Positions 16,063 through 25,622 of a stretch of DNA of 64,000 nt are shown here, piece after piece. Every line of letters begins with the position of its first letter. Within the stretch, counting starts at the first letter, position 1. The position numbers were made by a program, and so were the translations under genes. Source of the stretch: Sphingobacteriales bacterium (GTDB lineage: Bacteria > Bacteroidota > Bacteroidia > Chitinophagales > Chitinophagaceae); contig JACQDV010000066.1 of the NCBI GenBank assembly GCA_016200915.1, positions 34,450 to 98,449 of the forward strand. Direction: 5' to 3'. The notes below the pieces were generated by a model. That model was not told the DNA's origin. It did no database searches and saw nothing but the letters and a program-made list of their open reading frames with translations.

Positions 16063-18549
16063 TTAGAATGTGTATTTCAAATTAACACCACCAAAATAAT
16101 TTGCTTCACGTGGGCCGGGTATATAGGAATCCGGTAACTGGTTGGCAAAAATCATGAGGTAGTATTTTGTGCCGGTAATATTTTGTGCGGATGCATATAC
16201 ATCAATATCAAAATGTTTACCAAGGTTTTGCCTGTAACCAATTTTTGCATTCAGCAAATTGCAGGATGTTGCCCATGTATAATTACCTGGTTGCTCAGTA
16301 CTGGTAGTAGTGGGAATAAACCCAATAGGTGCTTTATCTCTGTGGTTAAAAGTTATATTACCGTAAAGACCCGGCTTTGTAACTACATCCAATCCAATGT
16401 TAGCTACATTTTTTGGAACGCCTGCTACATTTAAATTACTATAATCTTCCTTGCCCTGCGCTACTACCGATTTGTAAATAATAAATCCATTATCATACTT
16501 AAAGTTGTTGATGGTGAGGTTAGCAAACGGCCGTACTAAAGTGAAGAAACTTTTGGTTGACTGAACTGCAGTGAATTTTACCAATACTTCGAAGCCATTA
16601 TGTGTCTGTTCACCACCATTTACTACATAAGAATATAAAGTAGTATTAGGATTAGCCGGAGAAACAACAGAAATAGCTGTCATCTTATTTTTATACCTGG
16701 TGTTGAAATAAGCCAGTTCATAATTCAGTTTGTCATGAAGTAAATTTCCTTTGGTACCAATTTCAAACTGGTTTCCTTCTTCAGGTTTTAATGTTTCATT
16801 TACACGTCCTGTTGCAGGTGTTGCCGGTGTAGTTACAGCCGGAGTGGTAATAAAGAAATAAGAACTTACCGGTGCTTTATACGCTTTGCTGTAAGAAGCA
16901 TAAACAGAAACGTTCTTGCTGATTACTTTATTAATAGCAACGGTAGGTGATATCATGTTGTCATAATTCCTTTGATAGCGGTTAGGTCTGGTAGTAGTGG
17001 GTAAGTTGAACCGGTCGTTCAAATCAATTTTCATATTGCTTGTACCTATACCTGCAGTAATAGATAAATCATGCGGTAAAGACAATGTCCATTGCGTAAA
17101 CAGGGAAGTAGTTCTGCTATTATAAAACACATTGGAGGTAGCGGCATTAATTACCCAATATGGATAAACACCATTTTTGTAACTGTCAACAGTAATATAA
17201 GATGCTGTTGGATTTACAGCAGTATCAAAAGGACTTGCTTTCATACTGTAACCAACCTGCTCTGCATCCTGGCGTTGTGTTTCAATACCCGTAAGTCCAC
17301 TCAGGCTAATGCCATCTTTCAGGTCAAACTTTGTGGTAAATACAGAACGAAGACCATAGTTAATGGTGTTCTTATCTGTCCATCCACCGGCACTGCTTAC
17401 ATCACTTTGAAAACCTGTACCAAAAACAGTAGCGTTGTTACTGATATTATTGGTGAAGTTGTAAGTATGTCCAACACCCAAACGGAATGTACGAACAGCG
17501 CTGTGAGCATTTCTCCTGATATAATCAACATTACCACTATAATCATCATTAGCCCATTGGGTGAGTGTTAACTCTCCAATACGTTCATCATAACTGTTGC
17601 TGTAACCGGCATAAGTCATGATGCTTTGTTTTTCATTGGGAGTAAACTCAGCAATAAAGTTTACAAAATCTTTCTTTGAACTGTTGTGCCAGGAATAACC
17701 ATCTGTTTTTTGATGACCATAGTTAATGAGTACAGATGATTTATCTCTGCCAATAGCAGCAGTAGTGGTGTAACGTTGCAAACCATAGCTACCCAGCATT
17801 ACTTCCTGTCCGATAGTTGTTTTTCCTTTTGGTGCTTTTACAGTACTCAGGTTTACTGCACCGGCAATAGCCAAACCATAAAGCGTTCCTGCAGGGCCTT
17901 TTGCTACTTCTACATTACCGATAGAAGCAAAATCAATATCATCAAAGGTGGTAATACCTTCTGCATCCGTAACAGGGATACCGTTGAGGTAAAGTTTATA
18001 ACCTTGCCCGTCGAAATTGCTGCTGGCCCCTCTGGTGCCTCTTGTACCATTACCATAACCACGAATATTGAATTGTTGTCCGCCGGCTACTGACCTGCGG
18101 TTCATAATAACACCTGTTACATTGGTTTGAATGGCATCATCTAAAAACAAACCATTTCCTCTTTTTAATTCAACAGAAGAAAGTTTACTGATAGAGGATG
18201 GCTGATATAATATATTTTTATTGTTAGTAGAGATAGCTGTTATCTCCACTTCTTCCAGGTAACCGGCAGCATGTTCCAGCTTAACAGTTACTTCTTCATC
18301 GCAATTTTTAATATTTACTTTATAAGATTCGTAGCCAATAAAAGAAACTGTAAAAGATTTTACTTTATCACAGTCAACGGAAAAACTTCCGTCTTTATCA
18401 GTGGTCGTACCGCCTTTTCCGGCAAAACTGATAGTGGCGCCACTTAACGGATTATTGTTCGAAGCATCAAGAACTTTTCCTTTAAATGTTTTTTGTGCAA
18501 ATGATGTAATAGTCAGCAATAAGGCAATAGCCAATAATTTGTACTTCAT
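16063..18549 (-). CDS. TonB-dependent receptor with carboxypeptidase-D regulatory-like N-terminal domain
   Basis: The ATG at 18549 gives 828 residues starting MKYKLLAIALLL with signal peptidase site after SFAQ. Residues 23-105 are a carboxypeptidase regulatory-like (CarboxypepD_reg) domain with GKVLDASNNNPLSGATI and TTDKDGSF. The plug (about 115-230) includes FNIRGYGNGTRGTRGASS and VEVAKGPAGTLYGLAIAGAVN, and the rest is a 22-strand barrel ending in VNLKYTF with terminal Phe. It imports a siderophore, metal or other large ligand across the outer membrane using TonB energy; no SusD partner is next to it, so a metal or siderophore is likelier than a glycan. The upstream alternative start adds MMLFIINSKQF and is less signal-like. 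Confidence 0.9.
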   Translation of the reverse strand: MKYKLLAIALLLTITSFAQKTFKGKVLDASNNNPLSGATISFAGKGGTTTDKDGSFSVDCDKVKSFTVSFIGYESYKVNIKNCDEEVTVKLEHAAGYLEEVEITAISTNNKNILYQPSSISKLSSVELKRGNGLFLDDAIQTNVTGVIMNRRSVAGGQQFNIRGYGNGTRGTRGASSNFDGQGYKLYLNGIPVTDAEGITTFDDIDFASIGNVEVAKGPAGTLYGLAIAGAVNLSTVKAPKGKTTIGQEVMLGSYGLQRYTTTAAIGRDKSSVLINYGHQKTDGYSWHNSSKKDFVNFIAEFTPNEKQSIMTYAGYSNSYDERIGELTLTQWANDDYSGNVDYIRRNAHSAVRTFRLGVGHTYNFTNNISNNATVFGTGFQSDVSSAGGWTDKNTINYGLRSVFTTKFDLKDGISLSGLTGIETQRQDAEQVGYSMKASPFDTAVNPTASYITVDSYKNGVYPYWVINAATSNVFYNSRTTSLFTQWTLSLPHDLSITAGIGTSNMKIDLNDRFNLPTTTRPNRYQRNYDNMISPTVAINKVISKNVSVYASYSKAYKAPVSSYFFITTPAVTTPATPATGRVNETLKPEEGNQFEIGTKGNLLHDKLNYELAYFNTRYKNKMTAISVVSPANPNTTLYSYVVNGGEQTHNGFEVLVKFTAVQSTKSFFTLVRPFANLTINNFKYDNGFIIYKSVVAQGKEDYSNLNVAGVPKNVANIGLDVVTKPGLYGNITFNHRDKAPIGFIPTTTSTEQPGNYTWATSCNLLNAKIGYRQNLGKHFDIDVYASAQNITGTKYYLMIFANQLPDSYIPGPREANYFGGVNLKYTF

Positions 18550-18631
18550 AAATTGTTTAGAATTGATAATAAATAACATCAATGCCTGCTCTGTTTAAAA
18601 AGCAAACATTATCCTTTAATAAAAAAATCGT

Positions 18632-19198
18632 TTAAATCTGCGGGGGAGGAATAAAAATATCACCACTGCGGTTAAGTAAGCGAAACTGATAGGCACTTAC
18701 CGGTAAATGAGATGATATATTAAAAGAAGGTATTAAATAAGCTTCGGGAGAAACAAATACTAAAGAAAGAATGAGCTGCATACCCGAACTGGTATTACCG
18801 GGTTTATTGTTTTCTTTTTTGGCGATGTCGATATTGTGCTCAATAAGTTCCTCTTCTTTATCATCGTTAATGCAATTAATGAATAGTTTATCGCCGATAA
18901 TCTTTTTACTGATTACATCATACATCCTGTCCTGGTAATGGAACTCATCTTCGTTTTCCCAATAGAAGCCTTCCTCAACAGGATTTCCGTTTTGCACCGT
19001 AAAAACTAATTGCTTGGTTTCGTTAACAGGCAGGCTGGTCTTTATTTTTGCCTCCATTTCTTCTTTTATAACATGTTGCTGGTATTGGCCAAGCAACCAA
19101 TAACCGCCCATGTAAACAAACAGGCACCCAAGGAGTAGTATAACAACTGTTTTTCTCAATGCTGTATAGAAGCCTGCAAGGTAAAAAAATATTGTCAT
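18632..19198 (-). CDS. Single-span membrane protein of unknown function upstream of the TonB receptor
   Basis: This 188-residue protein has one hydrophobic span at about 14-36 (LRKTVVILLLGCLFVYMGGYWLL) followed by an acidic/Lys extracytoplasmic domain and ends in FIPPPQI. No family is recognised. Small single-span proteins with proline-rich tails are often found beside TonB-dependent receptors in Bacteroidota, and it precedes the receptor gene by 82 bp on the same strand. It could be part of the import system or an accessory factor; this is inference. Confidence 0.55.
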   Translation of the reverse strand: MTIFFYLAGFYTALRKTVVILLLGCLFVYMGGYWLLGQYQQHVIKEEMEAKIKTSLPVNETKQLVFTVQNGNPVEEGFYWENEDEFHYQDRMYDVISKKIIGDKLFINCINDDKEEELIEHNIDIAKKENNKPGNTSSGMQLILSLVFVSPEAYLIPSFNISSHLPVSAYQFRLLNRSGDIFIPPPQI

Positions 19199-19237
19199 CA
19201 GCTACAACCGCTTAAACAATACCAGAAGGACTTAAAA

Positions 19238-19771
19238 TTAGTTGGAAATATATTTCCCAAAGAAGTTATCATGTACTGTTTCAGAAACAGATAAATATTG
19301 CTCCACCAACGGCAACACACTCACTTTTACAAGGCCCGACATACCTGCATAATCACGGGCGGAGCAATATAAATAATCTTCCGGCGCTGAGACGATACGA
19401 TCCCTTACCGGATTTTTATGAACATATTCAACATGCTCAGCCAGGGACCTTGCTTTGCGCATGTCTATATATATAGGATTACTGCTGCTTTGCCATAGTT
19501 GATATTTTCTCAGCAGGCCAAGCGGGTGTTTATTTTTTTCAAACCGCTCCAGTATCCACTTTTTTCGCACTTCCGGCTCGGTATAAATAAACTCAAGGAT
19601 TTTCTTTTCAGTAAACGATTTAAACTCTTTTTCAAATTCACCAACACTACTATTCCTGCCCGGTTTAAGTACCAGGTGCAAATGATTACTCATCAAACAC
19701 CAGCCAAATACAGTTAAATCTTTGTGTTCAATTAAATGGTTTAATGTATGGATGATGATTTGTTTGTACAC
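19238..19771 (-). CDS. REP-associated tyrosine transposase (RAYT, Y1 family), start codon lost
   Basis: The product resembles RAYT/IS200-like HUH transposases: GWCLMSNHLHLVLK contains the HxH pair, and EYVHKNPVRD contains the usual NPVR signature with the candidate nucleophile Tyr. The GTG at 19771 gives 177 residues, but the same frame stays open to a TAG at 19907-19909 and encodes HLREATGCYFITFNVTDWVDIF, the normal family N-terminus. No ATG, GTG or TTG is present in that upstream part in a sensible place, so the real start appears lost. It may be inactive or translated from the internal GTG. RAYTs mobilise short palindromic REP repeats; hairpins at 3283 and 5027 are possible but unproven targets. 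Confidence 0.65.
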   Translation of the reverse strand: MYKQIIIHTLNHLIEHKDLTVFGWCLMSNHLHLVLKPGRNSSVGEFEKEFKSFTEKKILEFIYTEPEVRKKWILERFEKNKHPLGLLRKYQLWQSSSNPIYIDMRKARSLAEHVEYVHKNPVRDRIVSAPEDYLYCSARDYAGMSGLVKVSVLPLVEQYLSVSETVHDNFFGKYISN

Positions 19772-20071
19772 CGGCTTGATAAAAATATCTACCCAGTCGG
19801 TAACATTAAAGGTGATAAAGTAGCAGCCTGTGGCTTCTCTTAAATGGATAACGTTTTTCGAACAGGTATTGTCGAAGTGCAGGAAATAGAATTCCGACCG
19901 CCCCGGCTAACTGATGCTGAGTAAAGATAAAAAGATGATGATATATTCTACAGCTAAATTTTTAACGTCAAGCTGGATATGTAGCCCAATAGAATTACAA
20001 CAGTTGAAACACGGCTTCCATCTGCCGGCATTTTGGCAATACTTTTGTTGTAAGCTGCCCTTCTATCTTTT
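19772..20071. other. Intergenic region with RAYT 5' remnant
   Basis: Bases 19772-19906 continue the RAYT reading frame on the minus strand without a start codon. The remainder to 20071 shows no convincing gene, promoter or repeat apart from the start of the terminator at 20072. Confidence 0.5.
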
Positions 20072-20112
20072 AAAAAAGAGAAGGCAAGTTTTTTTCCTTG
20101 CCTTCTCTTTTA
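20072..20112 (-). terminator. Terminator of the secreted protease gene
   Basis: AAAAGAGAAGGCAAG (20074-20088) and CTTGCCTTCTCTTTT (20097-20111) form a perfect 15-bp stem; on the minus strand it is followed by a T run. It lies just past the stop codon of the protease gene at 20115. Confidence 0.85.
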
Positions 20113-20114
20113 CT

Positions 20115-22124
20115 TTATTGAACAACGACTTTAGTCGTTATAGTTTTACCATTTCTTTCCGTTGTCAATACATAAACACCCGCTTTTAAGCCTCTGATGT
20201 CCAAATTGTAGTTCATCAGTTTAGATTCATTAAATGTCCATCTTTTAAGCACTTGACTAGTATTAATGTCGCTTATTGTAAAGTTTGTTTTGCCACTTGA
20301 TATTATCTTGTTGAGTTCTTTACTGAGCGTAGTTTCGGAGTCGGTTGTTTCTTTACTAATCGAAACATTCAATATGTCTTTTGTCGGATTTGGACTCACA
20401 GCTACTCTACCAAAACCACCTATTGATACAACGTTAAATGAATAAGTTCTACGGAAAGTCCCACAGTTATTTCCAACATCTAAGTAAATGTTCTTATATA
20501 CGCTTCCATATCCAAAAGGAGAAGATTGGAAACCTGCTGTGAAGTTCAGCCCATTTGCTGTAATATTTTCAAAAGTCCATCTGTTAATAGGGAATGTTTG
20601 AGTGGAAATAGTAAACACAATTGAAACCCAAGAATTACGTGGTACGTACAAATTTTGATAAGTATCGTTTGTTATTGAGTATTGCGTTGTACCCCCATTG
20701 ACCGTATAATGACCGATTACATTTCCTACTGGAGTTATTGAATTAGGTAAAGCTGATACATTTGTTGTATTTGTTGTCATTGCACCGGTATTATTGGGGT
20801 CAAGCCAATCTCTTAATCTTGTGGCAGGAGTCCCACCTCCCTCCCAGGAAACATTGAATCTTCCATAATTTGTTCCGCCCGTTGGTTGATTACAAGGTGG
20901 ATTTGTTGGTTGAGTATTTGAAAATAGTTGTCCAACAACTCTATGGTCATTCATGTCAAATAACGGAGACCCCGACGAACCTCCTTCTACTGTCCCTTGG
21001 TCCCATACAACCCTCCATGCAGTATTGGGGAAATTTCTAACGTTTCCAATTGCAGCCTGATTATTTTCAATGCTTATTTTCATTATGTCACCCATTGGAT
21101 GATGAATACCCATTGAATTGTTTGGAGGATTCGTTGAACGAGACCAGCCAAGAAAAGTCAGGGTAGAATTTTGTGGAATAGTTTGATTTAACTTTAATAA
21201 CGCAAAATCTGATTGTTCCCATCTCGCTTGGATTGAAGCTCCATTAAACAATAATGTTGATGAGGTATTTGTTGTTGGGGTACAAGTGGGGCTAAACCAT
21301 AAAAATTCAAACGTCGAATTACTCGTATTAATTGGATTTCCATTTCCATCTACAACGCAGTGATTCGCTGTGAGAACGTATGGAATATTTGTATTGCAGG
21401 TATTCATTATTAAGGAGGCTGAACACCAACCACCATTTCCATGAACCACTTGTGCAATGGCCCGGCGTTCTTGCTCCCAGCCAGCTATACAAATTGCATT
21501 AATATTGCAAGAACTTGAAAGCCCAAAACCAGGCCCTGTTGTGGAATCTTTATTTGAATAAGGCAATTTAATTTTAGGATTAATGCCGTATAAAATCTTT
21601 TGAATGTGCAATTTATTTGAGTCGGTTTCTGATATAGGAGTTTTCAACTCAAGAATTACTGATGTACCACTAAATACATTTGAACCCCACATTTTATTAC
21701 TATTGATGTTTTCTTCCTCAGTAATTGGGCCGGTGATAATAGTTCCATCGGAACTATAGATATATAATTCAGCGTTTGGTGAGAGAAATAGCTTGTCAAA
21801 ATAAACAGCAATTGAACTTGCTTTTTTTGCTGTAATTTTTATTCTAATTACGTTAAAACTGTCAACCGTTTCCCAAGACCCTTGGTCATAGATTGAGATA
21901 TCAACATCAACAGGTTCTGCAAACTTTGATACTTTCTGGCTTTCCCATTTTTTGTAAATAGCATCAATGTCCATTTCGGGTATTATTATTTCTTTATCCA
22001 ATGTTTTTTTGCCCCATAATCCGTTTGAAGAAACTTGACTTGTGGTATAACGGTTAATTTTAACCTGCGCCACTGATAAATGTGTGAGTAGAAAGCAGCC
22101 TGTGATTAAGATAAGGGTCTTCAT
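20115..22124 (-). CDS. Trypsin-like (lysyl-endopeptidase type) protease with T9SS sorting domain
   Basis: This 669-residue protein has a signal peptide (1-19, SVAQ). The catalytic domain carries the chymotrypsin triad: H255 in LTANHCV, D306 in SDFALLKL, and S384 in GGSSGSPLFD. It resembles lysyl endopeptidase and related secreted proteases (GGWCSASLIMNTC, GIHHPMGDIMKI). The C-terminal 90 residues are a type A T9SS sorting domain (VSPNPTKDILNV, LDIRGLKAGVYVLTTE, TKVVVQ). It is therefore probably exported through the outer membrane by T9SS. The specificity pocket cannot be judged by eye. It is 11 bp downstream of a barrel-protein gene on the same strand, with a strong terminator after it. Confidence 0.85.
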   Translation of the reverse strand: MKTLILITGCFLLTHLSVAQVKINRYTTSQVSSNGLWGKKTLDKEIIIPEMDIDAIYKKWESQKVSKFAEPVDVDISIYDQGSWETVDSFNVIRIKITAKKASSIAVYFDKLFLSPNAELYIYSSDGTIITGPITEEENINSNKMWGSNVFSGTSVILELKTPISETDSNKLHIQKILYGINPKIKLPYSNKDSTTGPGFGLSSSCNINAICIAGWEQERRAIAQVVHGNGGWCSASLIMNTCNTNIPYVLTANHCVVDGNGNPINTSNSTFEFLWFSPTCTPTTNTSSTLLFNGASIQARWEQSDFALLKLNQTIPQNSTLTFLGWSRSTNPPNNSMGIHHPMGDIMKISIENNQAAIGNVRNFPNTAWRVVWDQGTVEGGSSGSPLFDMNDHRVVGQLFSNTQPTNPPCNQPTGGTNYGRFNVSWEGGGTPATRLRDWLDPNNTGAMTTNTTNVSALPNSITPVGNVIGHYTVNGGTTQYSITNDTYQNLYVPRNSWVSIVFTISTQTFPINRWTFENITANGLNFTAGFQSSPFGYGSVYKNIYLDVGNNCGTFRRTYSFNVVSIGGFGRVAVSPNPTKDILNVSISKETTDSETTLSKELNKIISSGKTNFTISDINTSQVLKRWTFNESKLMNYNLDIRGLKAGVYVLTTERNGKTITTKVVVQ

Positions 22125-22135
22125 GGTTTAAATTT

Positions 22136-22834
22136 TTAAAGTGTGAATGAATATTTGAAACTAATTCCAAAGGCATCAAAATTTCTTGATATACTTTCAT
22201 TTTCTTTTTCATTGAAGAATCTGTCTTTATGATATCTGTTATGGATACGAATGAATGGTTCAAGAGAAATTGTTTTTTTAGAAATAGTTTTTGATGCAGA
22301 AATAAAAACATGCAAAGAGTTTCCAAAATTGGTAAAACCCTTGTATGTGGTGTTGGCGCCTGTAAAGGGAATAGCGCCGTTATATTTTCTCCGAAAAGAG
22401 AAGTTGAATAGATATTCTGCACCAATATCCAAAGAGAGTTTTTTGTTTTGCATAACTTGATATCCTATACCGATTGGCAGTCTTAAAATTGAATAAATGT
22501 AATTATTAGTCTCCGTTCCAATAGGTAGGCTATCTCTGCCTAGATTTAAAGCTTGATGGTCGTATCCTCTCTTTATGTTAAATCTGTTCCTAAAAAAACC
22601 GATACCTGAATAAAGCATAAAATTTCTGGTATTATAACTCATCAAGGCATCTACTCCAAAGTTTATTGTAGTTGATTTTTGTACTTGTGTTCCCCATGAA
22701 TAAAGTATTTCTGCTTTTTGTCTATCAAGTTGAAGCGGTACTCTTACTTGAAATTGAATCTTATTTGTTTGGGAATAAACCCGATTAAAGAAGCTGACAA
22801 TTAGAAATACTAATAATAATTTTTTCATAAACAA
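22136..22834 (-). CDS. Outer-membrane beta-barrel protein
   Basis: This 232-residue protein has a signal peptide (cleavage after SFFNRVYS) and alternating hydrophobic/polar strands (FMLYSGIGFFRNRF, LRLPIGIGYQVMQ, LSLDIGAEYLF). It ends FGISFKYSFTL, close to a barrel-terminal motif although Leu is last. This fits an outer-membrane protein of about 8 strands. No specific family is recognised. It precedes the secreted protease gene by 11 bp, so the two are probably one transcript. Confidence 0.65.
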   Translation of the reverse strand: MFMKKLLLVFLIVSFFNRVYSQTNKIQFQVRVPLQLDRQKAEILYSWGTQVQKSTTINFGVDALMSYNTRNFMLYSGIGFFRNRFNIKRGYDHQALNLGRDSLPIGTETNNYIYSILRLPIGIGYQVMQNKKLSLDIGAEYLFNFSFRRKYNGAIPFTGANTTYKGFTNFGNSLHVFISASKTISKKTISLEPFIRIHNRYHKDRFFNEKENESISRNFDAFGISFKYSFTL

Positions 22835-23102
22835 GTGTTTTAAGAATAAAGCAATACTGTTGCTTTACGATTAATGGGAGGAGGAAGGCCAAAAATTCTC
22901 ATATTTACGTTGTAAGTAATTTTTTCTGTGTCAAACCCGCAATACCACACACTGGTATTTCTTTGCAGAGTTTGTCCACAGGGTGCTTACAACATGCGAC
23001 AGATTTTTATATCTGTTTCAGTACAAGTATTATACCCGTTAAGAAAAATGTGAATAACTCAACAGGGAAATAAACAACTATTAGTTGTATTAAATAATCC
23101 AT

Positions 23103-25457
23103 TTAATTAATAATGCGGAGCTTTGCGTAGTTGAGCATGATCTTCTTTTTTCCATTTAACTCAAACTTCACAGTAGCAATTGGATTATGTGCAGCGCCTT
23201 CCAGTTTTATCACTTCACCAAACCCAAATTTCTGGTGTTCTACTTTTTGTCCTACTTCTAAAGTACTGGTATCGCTGGCAACAAAATCTTCGCTTGGTTT
23301 GTGCTCCACAACTTTGGGTGCAGTTGGTTTAGGAGCTAAATAAGATGGTTGCTGGTTTTTGGTTGCTGGTTTTTCGTTAAAATATTTTCTTGTTTCCCTT
23401 TGCGGTGCTGATGACTCACTATTCCATCCCCGCATGCGATCAAATGCTGAGCCACCAGCAAAACCGGATCCCTGATTTTTAACACCACCACCGGCATAAC
23501 TTTTATCAATATGCGATTCAGGAATTTCTCCAATAAAACGACTGGGTTCATTTTGTACTAATGAACCAAAACGATAGCGGCTGTTGGCATAAGTGATCCA
23601 GAGTTTTTTCTTAGCTCTTGTGATAACTACATAAAATAAGCGACGCTCTTCTTCTAATTCTTCTCTTGTGTTAATGCTCATCGCATTGGGGAAAAGCATT
23701 TCTTCCAGCCCGGCAGCAAACACACATTCAAACTCCAAACCTTTGGCAGCATGTATCGTCATTAGCTTAACGGTATCTGCATTCGGGTCTTTTTCATCAG
23801 CGTCGGTAAGTAAAGTGATCTGCTGTAAGTAACCACCTAATGATTTATCTACTACTTCACCATCTTCATTATCCGGACTCTCGATCCATTCTTTTATAGA
23901 GTTGAGTAATTCCTGTATATTTTCATACCGCTGAACACCCTCTGTGCTCTTATCGTTAAATAACTCTTTAACAAGATTGGTTTGTTTACCAACATGTGTT
24001 GCTACTTCATAGGCGTTTTTGGTTTGCAGCATGCTGGCGAAACTTTTTATCATCAGCACAAAACTTTCAATTGATTCCAGCGTACCTCCTTTAAAACCAA
24101 ACTGTGTTGCCCTTTCCAATACTTCCCACATGGAAATATTATTTTCATTAGCAAACAATACCATTTTATCAATAGATGTTTTACCAATGCCACGTATAGG
24201 GTAGTTGATAATGCGTTTTAATGATTCCTCATCTTTAGCATTAACGATAATGCGCAGGTAAGCCAGTAAATCTTTAATCTCTTTACGTTGATAGAAGCTG
24301 ATGCCACCATAAATAGTATAAGGAATACCCATTCTTCTCAACGCTTCTTCAAAAGCACGGCTTTGTGCATTGGTACGATAGAGAATAGCAAAATCTTTAT
24401 TATAAAAATGATTGCGGAGTTTTTGTTCCTGTATCGCATCGGCAACAAATTTTCCTTCTTCATTGTCCGACATGGTACGAACCAGTTTGATCTTTTCTCC
24501 TTCACCATTTTCTGTAAACAATACTTTTTCAATCTGGCCTTTGTTATTAGCAATAACTTCATTGGCAACATGCAGAATGTTTTTTGTACTGCGGTAATTC
24601 TGTTCCAGCTTTACCACCTTTACATCATCATAATCTTTTTGAAACTGTAAGATGTTTTGAATGGTAGCGCCACGGAAACTGTAAATACTCTGTGCATCAT
24701 CACCTACCACACATACATTCTCATGCATGGCGCCTAACAGTTTGATGATCTCGTATTGTGCAGGATTGGTATCCTGGTACTCATCAATTAAAATGTATTT
24801 AAACTTGTGCTGGAACTTACTGAGTGATTCCGGAAATGTTTTCAGCAATTCATAAAACTTCAGCAGCAGGTCATCAAAATCCATTGCCCCGTTTTTAAAA
24901 CAACGTTTTACATATGCATCATATATCTGTGCAATAGCGGGACGATTGGCCCGCATATCTTCCTGCTGAATATAATAATCAGTTGCATACTCCTGTGCAG
25001 TCACTAAAGCATTCTTGGCAGAAGAGATACGATTATAAACTACATTCGGTTTATAATGTTTATCATCTAAGTTCAGTTCGTTGATAACTGTTTTCACCAC
25101 ACTTTTTGCATCATCTGTATCATAAATGGTGAATTGGTTGGGATAGCCGAGTTTATGCGCTTCGCCTCTCAGTATCCTGGCAAATACACTGTGAAAAGTG
25201 CCAATATATAAATTACGGGCATCGCTGTTACCTAAAATTCTTTCCACCCTTTCCTTCATTTCTTTCGCCGCCTTGTTGGTAAAGGTGAGGGCTAATATGT
25301 TGAAAGCATCCACACCGTTTGCCATTAAATGGGCAATGCGGGTGGTGAGCACTTTGGTTTTACCACTGCCGGCACCGGCCACAATCATCAACGGCCCGTT
25401 TATATGTGTTGCGGCTTCAATTTGCCGCTCGTTTAATCCACTTAAGTAATTCGTCAT
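23103..25457 (-). CDS. uvrD: UvrD/PcrA-type ATP-dependent DNA helicase
   Basis: This 784-residue SF1 helicase starts LSGLNERQIEAA, has the Walker A AGAGSGKT at 27-34, the Q-motif before it, motif Ia LALTFTNKAAKEMKER, DEYQDTNPAQYE (Walker B), GDDAQSIYSFRGA (motif III), and VKLMTIHAAKGLEF and EEERRLFYVVITRAK (motifs V and VI). It unwinds DNA 3'-to-5' in nucleotide excision and mismatch repair and recombination quality control. The C-terminus ends in a Tudor-like domain (VGQKVEHQKFGFGEVIKLEG), the region in PcrA/UvrD that contacts RNA polymerase. It is single, with a divergent gene upstream. Confidence 0.93.
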   Translation of the reverse strand: MTNYLSGLNERQIEAATHINGPLMIVAGAGSGKTKVLTTRIAHLMANGVDAFNILALTFTNKAAKEMKERVERILGNSDARNLYIGTFHSVFARILRGEAHKLGYPNQFTIYDTDDAKSVVKTVINELNLDDKHYKPNVVYNRISSAKNALVTAQEYATDYYIQQEDMRANRPAIAQIYDAYVKRCFKNGAMDFDDLLLKFYELLKTFPESLSKFQHKFKYILIDEYQDTNPAQYEIIKLLGAMHENVCVVGDDAQSIYSFRGATIQNILQFQKDYDDVKVVKLEQNYRSTKNILHVANEVIANNKGQIEKVLFTENGEGEKIKLVRTMSDNEEGKFVADAIQEQKLRNHFYNKDFAILYRTNAQSRAFEEALRRMGIPYTIYGGISFYQRKEIKDLLAYLRIIVNAKDEESLKRIINYPIRGIGKTSIDKMVLFANENNISMWEVLERATQFGFKGGTLESIESFVLMIKSFASMLQTKNAYEVATHVGKQTNLVKELFNDKSTEGVQRYENIQELLNSIKEWIESPDNEDGEVVDKSLGGYLQQITLLTDADEKDPNADTVKLMTIHAAKGLEFECVFAAGLEEMLFPNAMSINTREELEEERRLFYVVITRAKKKLWITYANSRYRFGSLVQNEPSRFIGEIPESHIDKSYAGGGVKNQGSGFAGGSAFDRMRGWNSESSAPQRETRKYFNEKPATKNQQPSYLAPKPTAPKVVEHKPSEDFVASDTSTLEVGQKVEHQKFGFGEVIKLEGAAHNPIATVKFELNGKKKIMLNYAKLRIIN

Positions 25458-25622
25458 TTCCTTTTTGTTACCCTGAGTTTATCGAAGGGCTGTATGGGTG
25501 CAAGTTACTTTCTATTTTGTTTTTCATTTCAAAAAGTATCCTTGTTTATATTTCTTATCTTAAAACTCTTTTATTACTTTTATTTTGTGTACAGTTTATA
25601 GTAGCTGCTAAACATATAGTCA

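Noticed and set aside
17092..17571. 159-residue plus-strand frame inside the TonB receptor
   Set aside because: It lies wholly within a clear receptor gene on the other strand and has low-complexity Cys/Thr/Ile composition.
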